Origin: Streptomyces europaeiscabiei
GTDB lineage: Bacteria; Actinomycetota; Actinomycetes; Streptomycetales; Streptomycetaceae
Assembly: GCF_001550375.1 (NCBI RefSeq)
Contig: NZ_LRTR01000287.1
Span: 1-37,311, forward strand
Length of the DNA stretch: 37,311 nt
Direction of reading: 5' to 3'
Under the pieces are notes generated by a model that was given only the letters and a program-made list of their open reading frames with translations, was not told the origin of the DNA and made no database searches. Shown here piece by piece: positions 16,208-24,088 of this stretch (position 1 is its first letter; every line of letters begins with the position of its first letter). The translations under genes were made by a program, and so were the position numbers.

Positions 16208-18487
16208 TCAGCTCGTCAGCGACGTCCAGAGCGTCAGTGGCCGGTCGCCGACCGACTCCTGGTCCGGGTGTCCGGCACCGCTCTTGATCGAGATGATCCG
16301 GTACCTGTCCTGGTGGAAGACCCAGAACAGGCTGAAGCCGTTGATCATTTGCATGTCCGGCACGGCCAGGAACTCGTCGACCTTGTCGATCCCGGCCAGC
16401 GACTGCCAGAGCGACAGTGAACGGTCGCCGCGCTCGATCACGTCGGTGTGCGCCTTGCCGTCGGCGATCGAGATCAGTCGGTAGACCTGCTGGCCCATGA
16501 GGGTGTGGAAGACCCAGTACCAGCTCCTGCCGTTGTTCCGGAACTCGCCGCTCCAGTCCGGCACGGGCAGGAACGCGTCCACCTGCTCGATGCCGTTGAA
16601 CGAGGTCCAGGCCGTGATCGCCCGGTCCCCCCGGTCGACCGTGCCCGCCTGGTCCGGCGGCAGGCCCGACTCGGCCCGGTCGTTGATCGAGATCAGCCGA
16701 TAGACCTGGCGGCCCTCGGTGGTGTGGAACAGCCAGAACCGGCTGCGCCCGTCGATCCGCTGCTCGTCCGGCACCGGGAGCACCGCGTCCACGCGGCCGA
16801 CCCCGCTGTAGAGCTGCGGCCAGGTGGAGAGCGGCCGGTCGGGCCGCTCCAGCTTGTCGCTGTGTTCGTTGCCCTCGGCGATCGAGACGGTGCGGGCGAC
16901 GGGGCCCGAGCTGCCCGTTCCGTATGCCCAGTACCAGCTCCTGCCGCCCTGGCGGTAGAGGTCCGGGACGGCCAGGAAGGCGTCGGTGGGCCGGACGGTG
17001 CTGGGCAGCTTGTCGGTCAGCCGTCCCTCGCCGAGCAGCCGGAGCGTGGTCAGCGAGGGCGCGAAGCCGTACACCGAGCCCTCGGTGGTCACGAACTGGT
17101 TGAACGTCAGCTTGGTGGAGGCGCCGGGCGATTCGTACGTCACGGTGCCGGTCGGGCCGACGTCCGGGTCGGGGCCGGGCTTGTTCGTCCGGCCCGGGGG
17201 AAAGTCCGGGTCGTTGATCCAGGCCTTCTGGATGAACTCGAACTGCTCGACGAGGTCGGACTGGTAGCTCACGAAGAGCAGCCCGCGTGGGTCGTCGGGC
17301 CCGCCGGGCCCCTCCGAGGCAGGGTCGAAGGGCGCGCCGTACGGGGAGCCCCGGCGCATGATCCGCCGACGGTCCATCACCGGGTTCTCCGGGAACGGAT
17401 CGGCGCCGGGTTTCTCCTGCAGGCCGTCCCGGGGGTTGGTCTTGCGCAGGTGGGAGAAGAGCGGGGTGACGAAGCCCTCCGGATCGTTCTTGAAGCCGAA
17501 GTCGTTGTCCGCACCGGCCTCCGCGTTGCCCGGCCGGTCCGCGTTCGGGCACTTGGCCACGGGAGTGCCCGAGCGCCAGCGGCCGACCACCCGGGCGGCC
17601 AGCCACTCGGGGGTGGCCTCCTGCGGCACCACCTTGGCCTTCTTCAGGACCTTGAGCTGGGCGGAGATCTGGGCCCACCAACCGGGTACGTCCTGGGCCA
17701 GCCGACGCACCACGTGGAAGCTGCCGTTCACCGTCCAGTCCGGCATCTCGTCGTAGGTGATACCGCCGATCCTCGGATGCCCGATCACGAACTCGCCCGC
17801 CGGGATCAGCCGGGTGCCGGGCTTGCCCTTCTCGTACTCGGGCCGCTCCGGGTCCGGCTCGTCGAAGCCGATCACGGCCGGCTCGCTCACGCCGTCCTTG
17901 AAGCCGAAGTGCTCCTTGCCGCGGCGGGAGCCGGTCAGGGTCGCGCCGTTCTGCTGGAACACGATCACGATCTTGGCCTGGGCGGTTGCCTCGCGTTGCG
18001 CGGTGACGGCAGCCTGCAGGTCCTGGACGGTGTCCGAGGCGACGGTCAGTACCGCGTGCACGGTCTGGCCCTTGCCGTTGCCGAACAGCCAGTTCTCCGG
18101 CGAGCTGTCGCCGACGTCACCCAGCGCACGCTTGTTCGAGCCGTCCTTGAATGCCTCCAGCGTGCCGCCCGATCGCGTGCTGGGCAGCGGGTCCTTGCCG
18201 ATCAGTTGCCGGATGCCCTCGTGGGTGAAGCTGACGTTCATCCAGGTCGCTCTCAGCTTCTGCGGATCGTCGCCGCCCGAGGCCTGCCTGGCCCTGCGGA
18301 ACGCCGCGTTGAAGGTGGCGACCTGTTTGGTGGTGGAGATCTGCGGTTCGAGCTGCCGTACCCACGTCCTCGCCCTTGCCGCGTCCTCGAACTTGAGGAA
18401 GAGCAGGGCCATCTGGTCCTTCTTGAAACCCGCGAGGACATCGCCCTGGATGTCCTCGCTCTCCCGCAGCTTCAGCTCAGTCGGCAT
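16208..18487 (-). CDS. DyP-type peroxidase with C-terminal hemopexin-like propeller
   Basis: A 759-residue fusion protein. Residues about 10-490 form a dye-decolorizing heme peroxidase: the GXXDG motif is GFKDG (195-199) with catalytic Asp198, the proximal heme ligand is probably His346 in FSHLRKTNPR, and the distal Arg lies in RIMRRGSPYG (375-384). The HLRKTNPR form resembles the fungal-like DyP class. Residues about 500-759 hold four repeats of roughly 60 residues (starting near 500, 566, 636 and 702) with the pattern VDAFLPVPD ... FWVFHT ... VYRLISI ... GDRSLSLW, fitting a four-bladed hemopexin-like propeller. No signal peptide is visible. ATG 18487 is chosen over GTG 18505 because GGGAG lies five bases upstream. 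Divergent from the copper oxidase gene. Confidence 0.9.
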   Translation of the reverse strand: MPTELKLRESEDIQGDVLAGFKKDQMALLFLKFEDAARARTWVRQLEPQISTTKQVATFNAAFRRARQASGGDDPQKLRATWMNVSFTHEGIRQLIGKDPLPSTRSGGTLEAFKDGSNKRALGDVGDSSPENWLFGNGKGQTVHAVLTVASDTVQDLQAAVTAQREATAQAKIVIVFQQNGATLTGSRRGKEHFGFKDGVSEPAVIGFDEPDPERPEYEKGKPGTRLIPAGEFVIGHPRIGGITYDEMPDWTVNGSFHVVRRLAQDVPGWWAQISAQLKVLKKAKVVPQEATPEWLAARVVGRWRSGTPVAKCPNADRPGNAEAGADNDFGFKNDPEGFVTPLFSHLRKTNPRDGLQEKPGADPFPENPVMDRRRIMRRGSPYGAPFDPASEGPGGPDDPRGLLFVSYQSDLVEQFEFIQKAWINDPDFPPGRTNKPGPDPDVGPTGTVTYESPGASTKLTFNQFVTTEGSVYGFAPSLTTLRLLGEGRLTDKLPSTVRPTDAFLAVPDLYRQGGRSWYWAYGTGSSGPVARTVSIAEGNEHSDKLERPDRPLSTWPQLYSGVGRVDAVLPVPDEQRIDGRSRFWLFHTTEGRQVYRLISINDRAESGLPPDQAGTVDRGDRAITAWTSFNGIEQVDAFLPVPDWSGEFRNNGRSWYWVFHTLMGQQVYRLISIADGKAHTDVIERGDRSLSLWQSLAGIDKVDEFLAVPDMQMINGFSLFWVFHQDRYRIISIKSGAGHPDQESVGDRPLTLWTSLTS

Positions 18488-18499
18488 CTCGTCTCCCGA

Positions 18500-18512
18500 T
18501 GACACAGTGTCA
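18500..18512. promoter_or_regulatory. Palindrome TGACACAGTGTCA
   Basis: Perfect six-base arms around a central A, directly upstream of the peroxidase ribosome binding site and within the region shared with the divergent oxidase. A repressor there would block the peroxidase transcript or its promoter. Inferred. Confidence 0.5.
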
Positions 18513-18518
18513 CATTAA

Positions 18519-18534
18519 GTAGTCATATAACTAC
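18519..18534. promoter_or_regulatory. AT-rich palindrome GTAGT-CATATA-ACTAC
   Basis: GTAGTCATATAACTAC is symmetric apart from one base pair and is strikingly AT-rich for this genome. Sites of this kind (AGTnATATnACT) suit MarR- or PadR-type dimers, and the ATAT core can also serve as a -10 element. No regulator gene of that type is in the window. Inferred. Confidence 0.45.
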
Positions 18535-18717
18535 AGCATGTGCTCGCAAGTCGACGGGCTGCGCTCCGGGCTGACCTGACTGGGCGAACCAGCCGGACCG
18601 GCTCACCCGGCTGCCCGCTCGGAAACGACAGCCAGTCGTGGCGAATCAACACTGGGTGACGTTGTGTCGGCCCATCGGCCGGCCCATGTCATCGATCCCA
18701 GTTTCGCTAGGAGTTCC

Positions 18718-20643
18718 ATGTCCCGCGGTAACCCCTCGACCGTCCCCCGGTGGCTGCTCGCGGCCGCACTGGCGGTCTGCACCACCTCCGCACTGACCGT
18801 CGGAGTGACCGGGCCGGCCATCGCCCATGGCACCGACCATGACCACGACCGGACCGCCGACACCTCCGCCAGGGCGCCGGTGAAGACCGATCCGGACGAG
18901 GCCGCGGCCCTCGGCGAGGAGCACGCCGAGGAGCACGCCCACACCAGGAGGATGCTGGCGGCGCTCGGCGACTACCCGCAGACCACCCGCACCGCACGCC
19001 TCAAGGCGCTGGGTGAGTCCCAGGCCGCCGCCAACACGGGCTTCGAACCGAGTGAGTCCGGGCGGTTCCGGGAGTACTTCCCGTCCCCCGACTTCGCCGC
19101 GCACATCGCCCAGCTGCCCACCGGCAAGGTGCTGCTGTTCTCGTTCGAGCGGGTCGAGAAGAACCCGCAGAAGGAACCCGCGCCGACCGACACCATCGGC
19201 AAGGAGAACGCGGGGCGGGCCTACCTCTGGGACCCGGCCAAGGGCACCGGCCCGAACGCCTTCACCAAGGTCACCCCGCCGACGGTCAACATGCCGGACG
19301 GGCTCAACCAGCCACGCCCCGCGCCGTTCTTCTGCGCCGGGCACTCCTTCCTGCCCAACGGCATGCTCGGTGTCTTCGGCGGCAACCTGGGCGGCAACGG
19401 CGGCACCGGGGCCAAACTCTCGCTGGTCTTCGACCCCTGGCAGGAGGTCTGGTACCAGAACCAGGACATGGCGGTCGGCCGCTGGTACCCGAGCGTGGTG
19501 ACCGGGATGGACGGCCGACAGCTCATCATGTCCGGCCAGTCCGAGCTGGGCTGGGGCACGCCGACCTCGATCGTCGAGCGCTTCCCCGCGCTCGACAAGT
19601 CGGTGCCGGTGGCCAGGACCGACAAGCCGGAAGGCTGGTCCGTCGGCAGGTTCCGGGCGGACGCACCGTTCAAGCGCGACTACCCGCACCTGTTCTCGTT
19701 GCGCGACGGCAAGATCTACGGGCTCGGCCGCAACCCCGACCAGCAGTGGACGTTCGACATCAACACCGAGACCAGAAGTGACCTTCCGGCCCGCCCGGAC
19801 GTCCCGCACGCGCCGGGCGCCATGGTCCCCCCGAACGGCATCGGACGTAACTACGGTTCGGCCGTCCCGCTCCCGGCCGGCTTCCGCGGCCCGGACTCGG
19901 TGCTGGTGCTCGGCGGCGACCGGGACGACCCGAACACCTACCAGCTGGTCGGCGGCCAGTGGAGCAAGGAGAAGCCGCGCGCCTTCGGCCGCACCCAGGA
20001 CAACACCCTGCTGCTCCCGGACGCCACCCTGCTCACCGTGAACGGCGCCTTCGACATCCGCGACTACGGCAACGGGCCGTACAACCCGAACGCCGACCTG
20101 AAGTACCGCCAGACCGAACTCCGGGACGCGAACGGCAACTGGAAGCTCGGCCCCGCCCAGCGGCTGCCGCGCGGCTACCACTCCAACGCGGTGGTGCTCC
20201 CCGACGGCCGGGTGATGGTGACCGGTGACGAACTGCAGCAGCTCGCCAACGACCCGAACATCGACGACGACATGAACGGCAGCATCGAGATCTACGAGCC
20301 GGCCTACCTGCACCAGAGCGGCCGCCCCAACCTCGGCATGGTCTTCAACCCTTCGGTCGGCTACAACGAGCGGATCACCGTCAGCAGCAGCACCGCCGCC
20401 GACGTGACCCGTGCGGTGCTGCTCGCCCCGACCACCGCGACCCACTCGGTCAACACCAGCCAGCGCCACCTGGACCTGCGGATCAAGAGCCGCTCCGGCA
20501 ACTTCATCGAGCTCCAGGCACCGCCCTCGGCCGCCGCCGCCCCACCCGGCTACTACATGGTCTTCCTGCTGAACGAGGAGGGAGCCCCGAGCAACGCGGG
20601 CTGGGTCCAGCTCAAGCCCACCTCGGGCGGCCAGACCCCCTGA
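18718..20643 (+). CDS. Secreted copper-radical oxidase (galactose/glyoxal oxidase-like, DUF1929)
   Basis: A 641-residue exported protein. A Sec signal peptide (about 1-36, ending GPAIA) precedes a His/Asp-rich segment (HGTDHDHD at 37-44, EEHAEEHAH at 67-75). A kelch-type propeller and C-terminal DUF1929 domain follow. All copper and radical residues of the galactose oxidase family can be placed: Cys206 (FFCAGHS) and Tyr257 (GRWYPS), which should form the Cys-Tyr crosslink, Tyr487-His488 (RGYHSN), and His576 (TATHSVNT). Such enzymes oxidise an alcohol or aldehyde and turn O2 into H2O2. The family includes Streptomyces GlxA, but no cslA-like gene is adjacent. ATG 18718 has AGGAG five bases upstream. 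It is divergent from the DyP peroxidase. Confidence 0.9.
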   Translation: MSRGNPSTVPRWLLAAALAVCTTSALTVGVTGPAIAHGTDHDHDRTADTSARAPVKTDPDEAAALGEEHAEEHAHTRRMLAALGDYPQTTRTARLKALGESQAAANTGFEPSESGRFREYFPSPDFAAHIAQLPTGKVLLFSFERVEKNPQKEPAPTDTIGKENAGRAYLWDPAKGTGPNAFTKVTPPTVNMPDGLNQPRPAPFFCAGHSFLPNGMLGVFGGNLGGNGGTGAKLSLVFDPWQEVWYQNQDMAVGRWYPSVVTGMDGRQLIMSGQSELGWGTPTSIVERFPALDKSVPVARTDKPEGWSVGRFRADAPFKRDYPHLFSLRDGKIYGLGRNPDQQWTFDINTETRSDLPARPDVPHAPGAMVPPNGIGRNYGSAVPLPAGFRGPDSVLVLGGDRDDPNTYQLVGGQWSKEKPRAFGRTQDNTLLLPDATLLTVNGAFDIRDYGNGPYNPNADLKYRQTELRDANGNWKLGPAQRLPRGYHSNAVVLPDGRVMVTGDELQQLANDPNIDDDMNGSIEIYEPAYLHQSGRPNLGMVFNPSVGYNERITVSSSTAADVTRAVLLAPTTATHSVNTSQRHLDLRIKSRSGNFIELQAPPSAAAAPPGYYMVFLLNEEGAPSNAGWVQLKPTSGGQTP

Positions 20644-20725
20644 CGCCACACCGGCGCATCGTTGCGGCCCGCCGTCCCGGACCGCGGGCCGCAGCGACAT
20701 GCCCTCCGCCGGGCGCGGCTCCAAC

Positions 20726-20739
20726 TACGCTTCCCACCA
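20726..20739 (+). promoter_or_regulatory. Candidate leaderless promoter (-10 TACGCT)
   Basis: TACGCT at 20726-20731 ends seven bases before ATG 20739 and no ribosome binding site is visible, so the transcript probably starts at the ATG. Same arrangement as purD and purF. Confidence 0.45.
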
Positions 20740-21536
20740 TGCCTCCGGCCAGGAAACGCCCCCGTACCTACGACCCCGCCAAGACCCGCACCGCCGTCCT
20801 GGCCCAGTTCGGGAACGTACGGGAAGCCGTGGGCACCCTCACCGCCGAGCAGCTCGCGCTGCCGACCCGGCTCGGGGAGTGGACCGTACGGGACCTGGCC
20901 GCGCACCTCACCATGGCCGTCGAGAGCGTCAGCCGGGCCCTGGAACGGCCCGAGCCCCCGAAGGCCGAGCTGAACCCCCTGGACTACGCCTCCGCCACCG
21001 CCGCGTACGCCGGTGCCATCGCCGAGGGCAGCCGCGGCCTGGCCGAGGCCCACCCCGACGTCGTCGCCCTCTACGCGGGGGTGGAGCAGCGGATCACCGA
21101 GGGGCTCGCGGCCGCCCCGCGCGACCGGGTCGTCGACACCCGCGCCGGCGGCATGGCGCTCGACGGCTACCTCCTCACCCGCACCATCGAACTCGTCGTC
21201 CACACCGACGACCTGAACGCCGCCGTCCCCGGCCTCGACATCCCGTACGACCGGCACGCCCTCGCCACCTGTGTACGGCTGCTCGCCGACACGCTCGCCG
21301 CGCGGGTGCCCGGCGGGTCGACGGAGGTGCGGATCCCGCCGTACGCCGTCGTGCAGTGCGTGGAGGGGCCCAGGCACACCCGGGGCACCCCGCCCAACGT
21401 CGTCGAGACCGACCCGCTGACCTGGATCCGTCTCGCCACCGGCCGCCTGGAGTGGGCCGCCGCCCTGGACGCGGCGAAGGTCAGCGCGAGCGGCGAACGG
21501 GCCGATCTGGGCGCCCTGCTGCCCCTGATGAGCTGA
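20739..21536 (+). CDS. Maleylpyruvate isomerase-family mycothiol-dependent protein
   Basis: A 265-residue protein of the actinobacterial DinB-like family named after mycothiol-dependent maleylpyruvate isomerase. The N-terminal four-helix part (about 10-155) has the pattern LGEWTVRDLAAHLTMAVESV, with a metal-binding His, and RTIELVVHTDDLNAAV with a second His. The C-terminal part (about 180-265) is the small SCP2-like domain, ending RLATGRLEWAAAL. Streptomyces annotators often call this one a sterol carrier family protein. Members use a divalent metal and mycothiol for thiol transfer or isomerisation, but the substrate here is unknown. No nearby catabolic genes suggest a gentisate pathway. Confidence 0.8.
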   Translation: MPPARKRPRTYDPAKTRTAVLAQFGNVREAVGTLTAEQLALPTRLGEWTVRDLAAHLTMAVESVSRALERPEPPKAELNPLDYASATAAYAGAIAEGSRGLAEAHPDVVALYAGVEQRITEGLAAAPRDRVVDTRAGGMALDGYLLTRTIELVVHTDDLNAAVPGLDIPYDRHALATCVRLLADTLAARVPGGSTEVRIPPYAVVQCVEGPRHTRGTPPNVVETDPLTWIRLATGRLEWAAALDAAKVSASGERADLGALLPLMS

Positions 21537-21591
21537 TCCGGACCCGGAAATCCCGGTGGAACCACCCACTCACCTCACCCGTCCCACCGCC

Positions 21592-22410
21592 ATGGACAAG
21601 CGACTCACCCTCACCGCCCTGGCCCTGCTTCCGCTTCCGCTGCTCGCGGCCTGTGGTTCCGAGTCGGCCGGCGACTCCGGCAGCGGCAACGTCGGCTCGA
21701 ACACCACGAAGGCCTCGGTCACCGGCGTCCGCTGGAAGGTCGACAGCCTCACCGTGGGCGGGAAGACCGAGCAGGCCCCCGACAGCGCCTATCTGAAGAT
21801 CGCCGACGACGGCGAGGTCAACGGCAACTACGGCTGCAACACCTTCGGCTCGACCGCCGCGTTCAAGGAGGACGGCATCGACTTCGAGGCTGCCCGGTCC
21901 ACCGAGATGGCCTGCGACGACGTCCTGATGAAGTTCGAGAAGAGCTTCGCCCGCGCCCTCGACACCGAGACGTTCACGGCCGGGGCGACCGACGACGGCA
22001 AGCTCACCCTCACCACCGCCGACGGCGACACCGTCGAGCTGACCGAGGAGAAGCTCACCCCGCTGTACGGCACGAAGTGGCGGATCGATTCCCTCTTGGC
22101 CCACCGCGTATCCAACTCGCTTCCCGAGGCCGCTCGGGGCAAGGCCTGGTTCACCCTCGACAAGAAGACGGGCACGCTGCGCGGAAGCGGCGGCTGCAAC
22201 GACATCTCCGCGAAGGCCACCGTGAGTGAGAACAGGATCACCCTCGGCCAACCGCGGACCACCCGCAAGATGTGCTCCGACTCACTCATGGACGCCGAGC
22301 GGAGCTTTCTGAAGATTTTCAATGGCACGGTGGAGTACCGAATCGATCACTTCACCATCACGCTGACCAGCGAAAACTACGAGGGTATCGGTGCCGTCGC
22401 CGACAAGTGA
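21592..22410 (+). CDS. META-domain lipoprotein (HslJ-like)
   Basis: A 272-residue predicted lipoprotein. MDKRLTLTALALLPLPLLAAC is a short basic start, hydrophobic core and LAAC lipobox, so Cys would be lipidated after export. Two META domains follow. The first (about 40-150) contains VRWKVDSL, NGNYGCNTFGS and the paired MACDD. The second (about 155-272) contains TKWRIDSLL, GSGGCNDISA and KMCSDSLMDAE. META domains occur in HslJ-like heat and stress proteins of the cell envelope; their biochemical role is poorly defined. GTG 21556 would add 12 residues before the signal peptide and is less likely, though neither start has a good ribosome binding site. Confidence 0.85.
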   Translation: MDKRLTLTALALLPLPLLAACGSESAGDSGSGNVGSNTTKASVTGVRWKVDSLTVGGKTEQAPDSAYLKIADDGEVNGNYGCNTFGSTAAFKEDGIDFEAARSTEMACDDVLMKFEKSFARALDTETFTAGATDDGKLTLTTADGDTVELTEEKLTPLYGTKWRIDSLLAHRVSNSLPEAARGKAWFTLDKKTGTLRGSGGCNDISAKATVSENRITLGQPRTTRKMCSDSLMDAERSFLKIFNGTVEYRIDHFTITLTSENYEGIGAVADK

Positions 22411-22481
22411 CGGGTGCGGGGCAGCAGTCGGGAACCGGGGCGGGCGAGATCAGCGGATTCGGACCGGTGCGCGATCTCGCC

Positions 22482-22495
22482 TACACTCGGTGGCG
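22482..22495 (+). promoter_or_regulatory. Candidate leaderless purF promoter (-10 TACACT)
   Basis: TACACT at 22482-22487 is followed after seven bases by GTG 22495. There is no proper ribosome binding site in between, so the mRNA probably starts at the start codon. No strong -35 is seen. Confidence 0.5.
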
Positions 22496-24021
22496 TGCCA
22501 CGTGGTGACGGACGACTCAACCACGACCTTCTCCCCGGTGAGAAAGGCCCCCAGGACGCGTGTGGCGTCTTCGGTGTCTGGGCCCCGGGTGAAGAGGTCG
22601 CGAAGCTCACTTACTTCGGGCTCTACGCCCTCCAGCATCGGGGCCAGGAATCCGCGGGTATCGCGGTCAGCAACGGCTCCCAGATCCTCGTCTTCAAGGA
22701 CATGGGCCTCGTTTCCCAGGTCTTCGACGAGACCTCGCTCGGTTCGCTCCAGGGTCACATCGCGGTCGGTCACGCCCGCTACTCGACCACCGGTGCCTCC
22801 GTGTGGGAGAACGCCCAGCCGACCTTCCGTGCCACCGCGCACGGCTCCATCGCGCTCGGCCACAACGGCAACCTGGTCAATACCGCCCAGCTCGCCGAGA
22901 TGGTCGCCGACCTGCCCAAGCAGGAGGGCCGTACGCCGCGTGTGGCGGCCACCAACGACACCGACCTGCTCACCGCGCTCCTGGCGGCCCAGGTCGACGA
23001 GGACGGCAAACCGCTGACCATCGAGGAGGCCGCCCACACGGTCCTCCCGCAGGTGCGCGGTGCCTTCTCCCTCGTCTTCATGAACGAACACACCCTGTAC
23101 GCCGCGCGTGACCCGCAGGGCGTCCGCCCGCTGGTCCTCGGCCGCCTGGAGCGCGGCTGGGTGGTGGCCTCCGAGTCCGCCGCCCTCGACATCTGCGGCG
23201 CCTCCTACGTCCGCGAGATCGAGCCGGGCGAGTTCATCGCCATCGACGAGAACGGTCTGCGCAGCTCCCGATTCGCGGACGCGAAGCCCAAGGGCTGCGT
23301 CTTCGAGTACGTCTACCTGGCCCGCCCGGACACCGACATCGCCGGCCGGAACGTGTACCTCTCCCGCGTGGAGATGGGCCGCAAGCTCGCCAAGGAAGCC
23401 CCCGTCGACGCCGATCTGGTCATAGCGACCCCGGAGTCCGGCACCCCGGCTGCCATCGGCTACGCGGAGGCCTCGGGCATCCCGTTCGGTGCGGGTCTGG
23501 TGAAGAACGCGTACGTCGGACGTACGTTCATCCAGCCCTCCCAGACGATCCGCCAGCTCGGCATCCGTCTGAAGCTGAATCCGCTGAAGGAAGTCATCAA
23601 GGGCAAGCGCCTGGTGGTCGTCGACGACTCGATCGTCCGCGGCAACACCCAGCGCGCGCTGGTCCGGATGCTCCGCGAGGCGGGCGCGGCAGAGGTCCAC
23701 ATCCGGATCTCCTCGCCGCCCGTGAAGTGGCCCTGCTTCTTCGGCATCGACTTCGCCACCCGCGCCGAACTCATCGCCAACGGCATGACGATCGACGAGA
23801 TCGGCACCTCCCTGGGCGCCGACTCCCTGGCATACATCTCCCTCGACGGCATGATCGAGGCGACCACCATCGCCAAGCCGAACCTCTGCCGTGCCTGCTT
23901 CGACGGCGAGTACCCGATGGAGCTGCCGGACCCCGAGCTGCTCGGTAAGCAGCTCCTGGAGACCGAGCTGGCGGCAGGCCCCGCCGCCACAGCCGCGGCC
24001 GACGCGATCCGTCGCCCGTAA
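22495..24021 (+). CDS. purF: Amidophosphoribosyltransferase
   Basis: First committed enzyme of purine synthesis: glutamine plus PRPP gives phosphoribosylamine. The 508-residue protein carries a 22-residue propeptide before Cys23 (PQDACGVFG), which becomes the N-terminal nucleophile after cleavage, as in the Bacillus type. The glutaminase domain has LQHRGQESAGIAV and HNGNLVN. The PRTase domain has the PRPP loop VVVDDSIVRGNTQ (about 375-387). Cys in PCFFGID and NLCRACF fit 4Fe-4S ligation as in the Bacillus enzyme. GTG 22495 is chosen over the longer frame from 22414 because the extra residues are not family-like and a -10 box lies seven bases before this GTG. purM follows after 67 bases. Confidence 0.96.
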   Translation: MPRGDGRLNHDLLPGEKGPQDACGVFGVWAPGEEVAKLTYFGLYALQHRGQESAGIAVSNGSQILVFKDMGLVSQVFDETSLGSLQGHIAVGHARYSTTGASVWENAQPTFRATAHGSIALGHNGNLVNTAQLAEMVADLPKQEGRTPRVAATNDTDLLTALLAAQVDEDGKPLTIEEAAHTVLPQVRGAFSLVFMNEHTLYAARDPQGVRPLVLGRLERGWVVASESAALDICGASYVREIEPGEFIAIDENGLRSSRFADAKPKGCVFEYVYLARPDTDIAGRNVYLSRVEMGRKLAKEAPVDADLVIATPESGTPAAIGYAEASGIPFGAGLVKNAYVGRTFIQPSQTIRQLGIRLKLNPLKEVIKGKRLVVVDDSIVRGNTQRALVRMLREAGAAEVHIRISSPPVKWPCFFGIDFATRAELIANGMTIDEIGTSLGADSLAYISLDGMIEATTIAKPNLCRACFDGEYPMELPDPELLGKQLLETELAAGPAATAAADAIRRP

Positions 24022-24088
24022 GCCTGCCCGTAGACAGCCGGTAACACCTGCTTACCTGCCGCAGTACGACACGAAAGTTCTCACCGTC

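Noticed and set aside
16448..18502. 684-codon plus-strand frame opposite the DyP peroxidase
   Set aside because: Shadow frame with no domains. The minus frame has the peroxidase and propeller motifs.
18488..18505. GTG 18505 as the peroxidase start
   Set aside because: ATG 18487 has GGGAG at proper spacing, and the extension overlaps the palindrome.
18646..20724. 692-codon minus-strand open frame opposite the copper oxidase
   Set aside because: Low-complexity Gly/Val/Arg/Ala product, while the plus-strand frame has all family residues.
22414..22494. 27-codon N-terminal extension of purF
   Set aside because: The residues are not family-like, and a -10 hexamer lies inside the segment just before GTG 22495.
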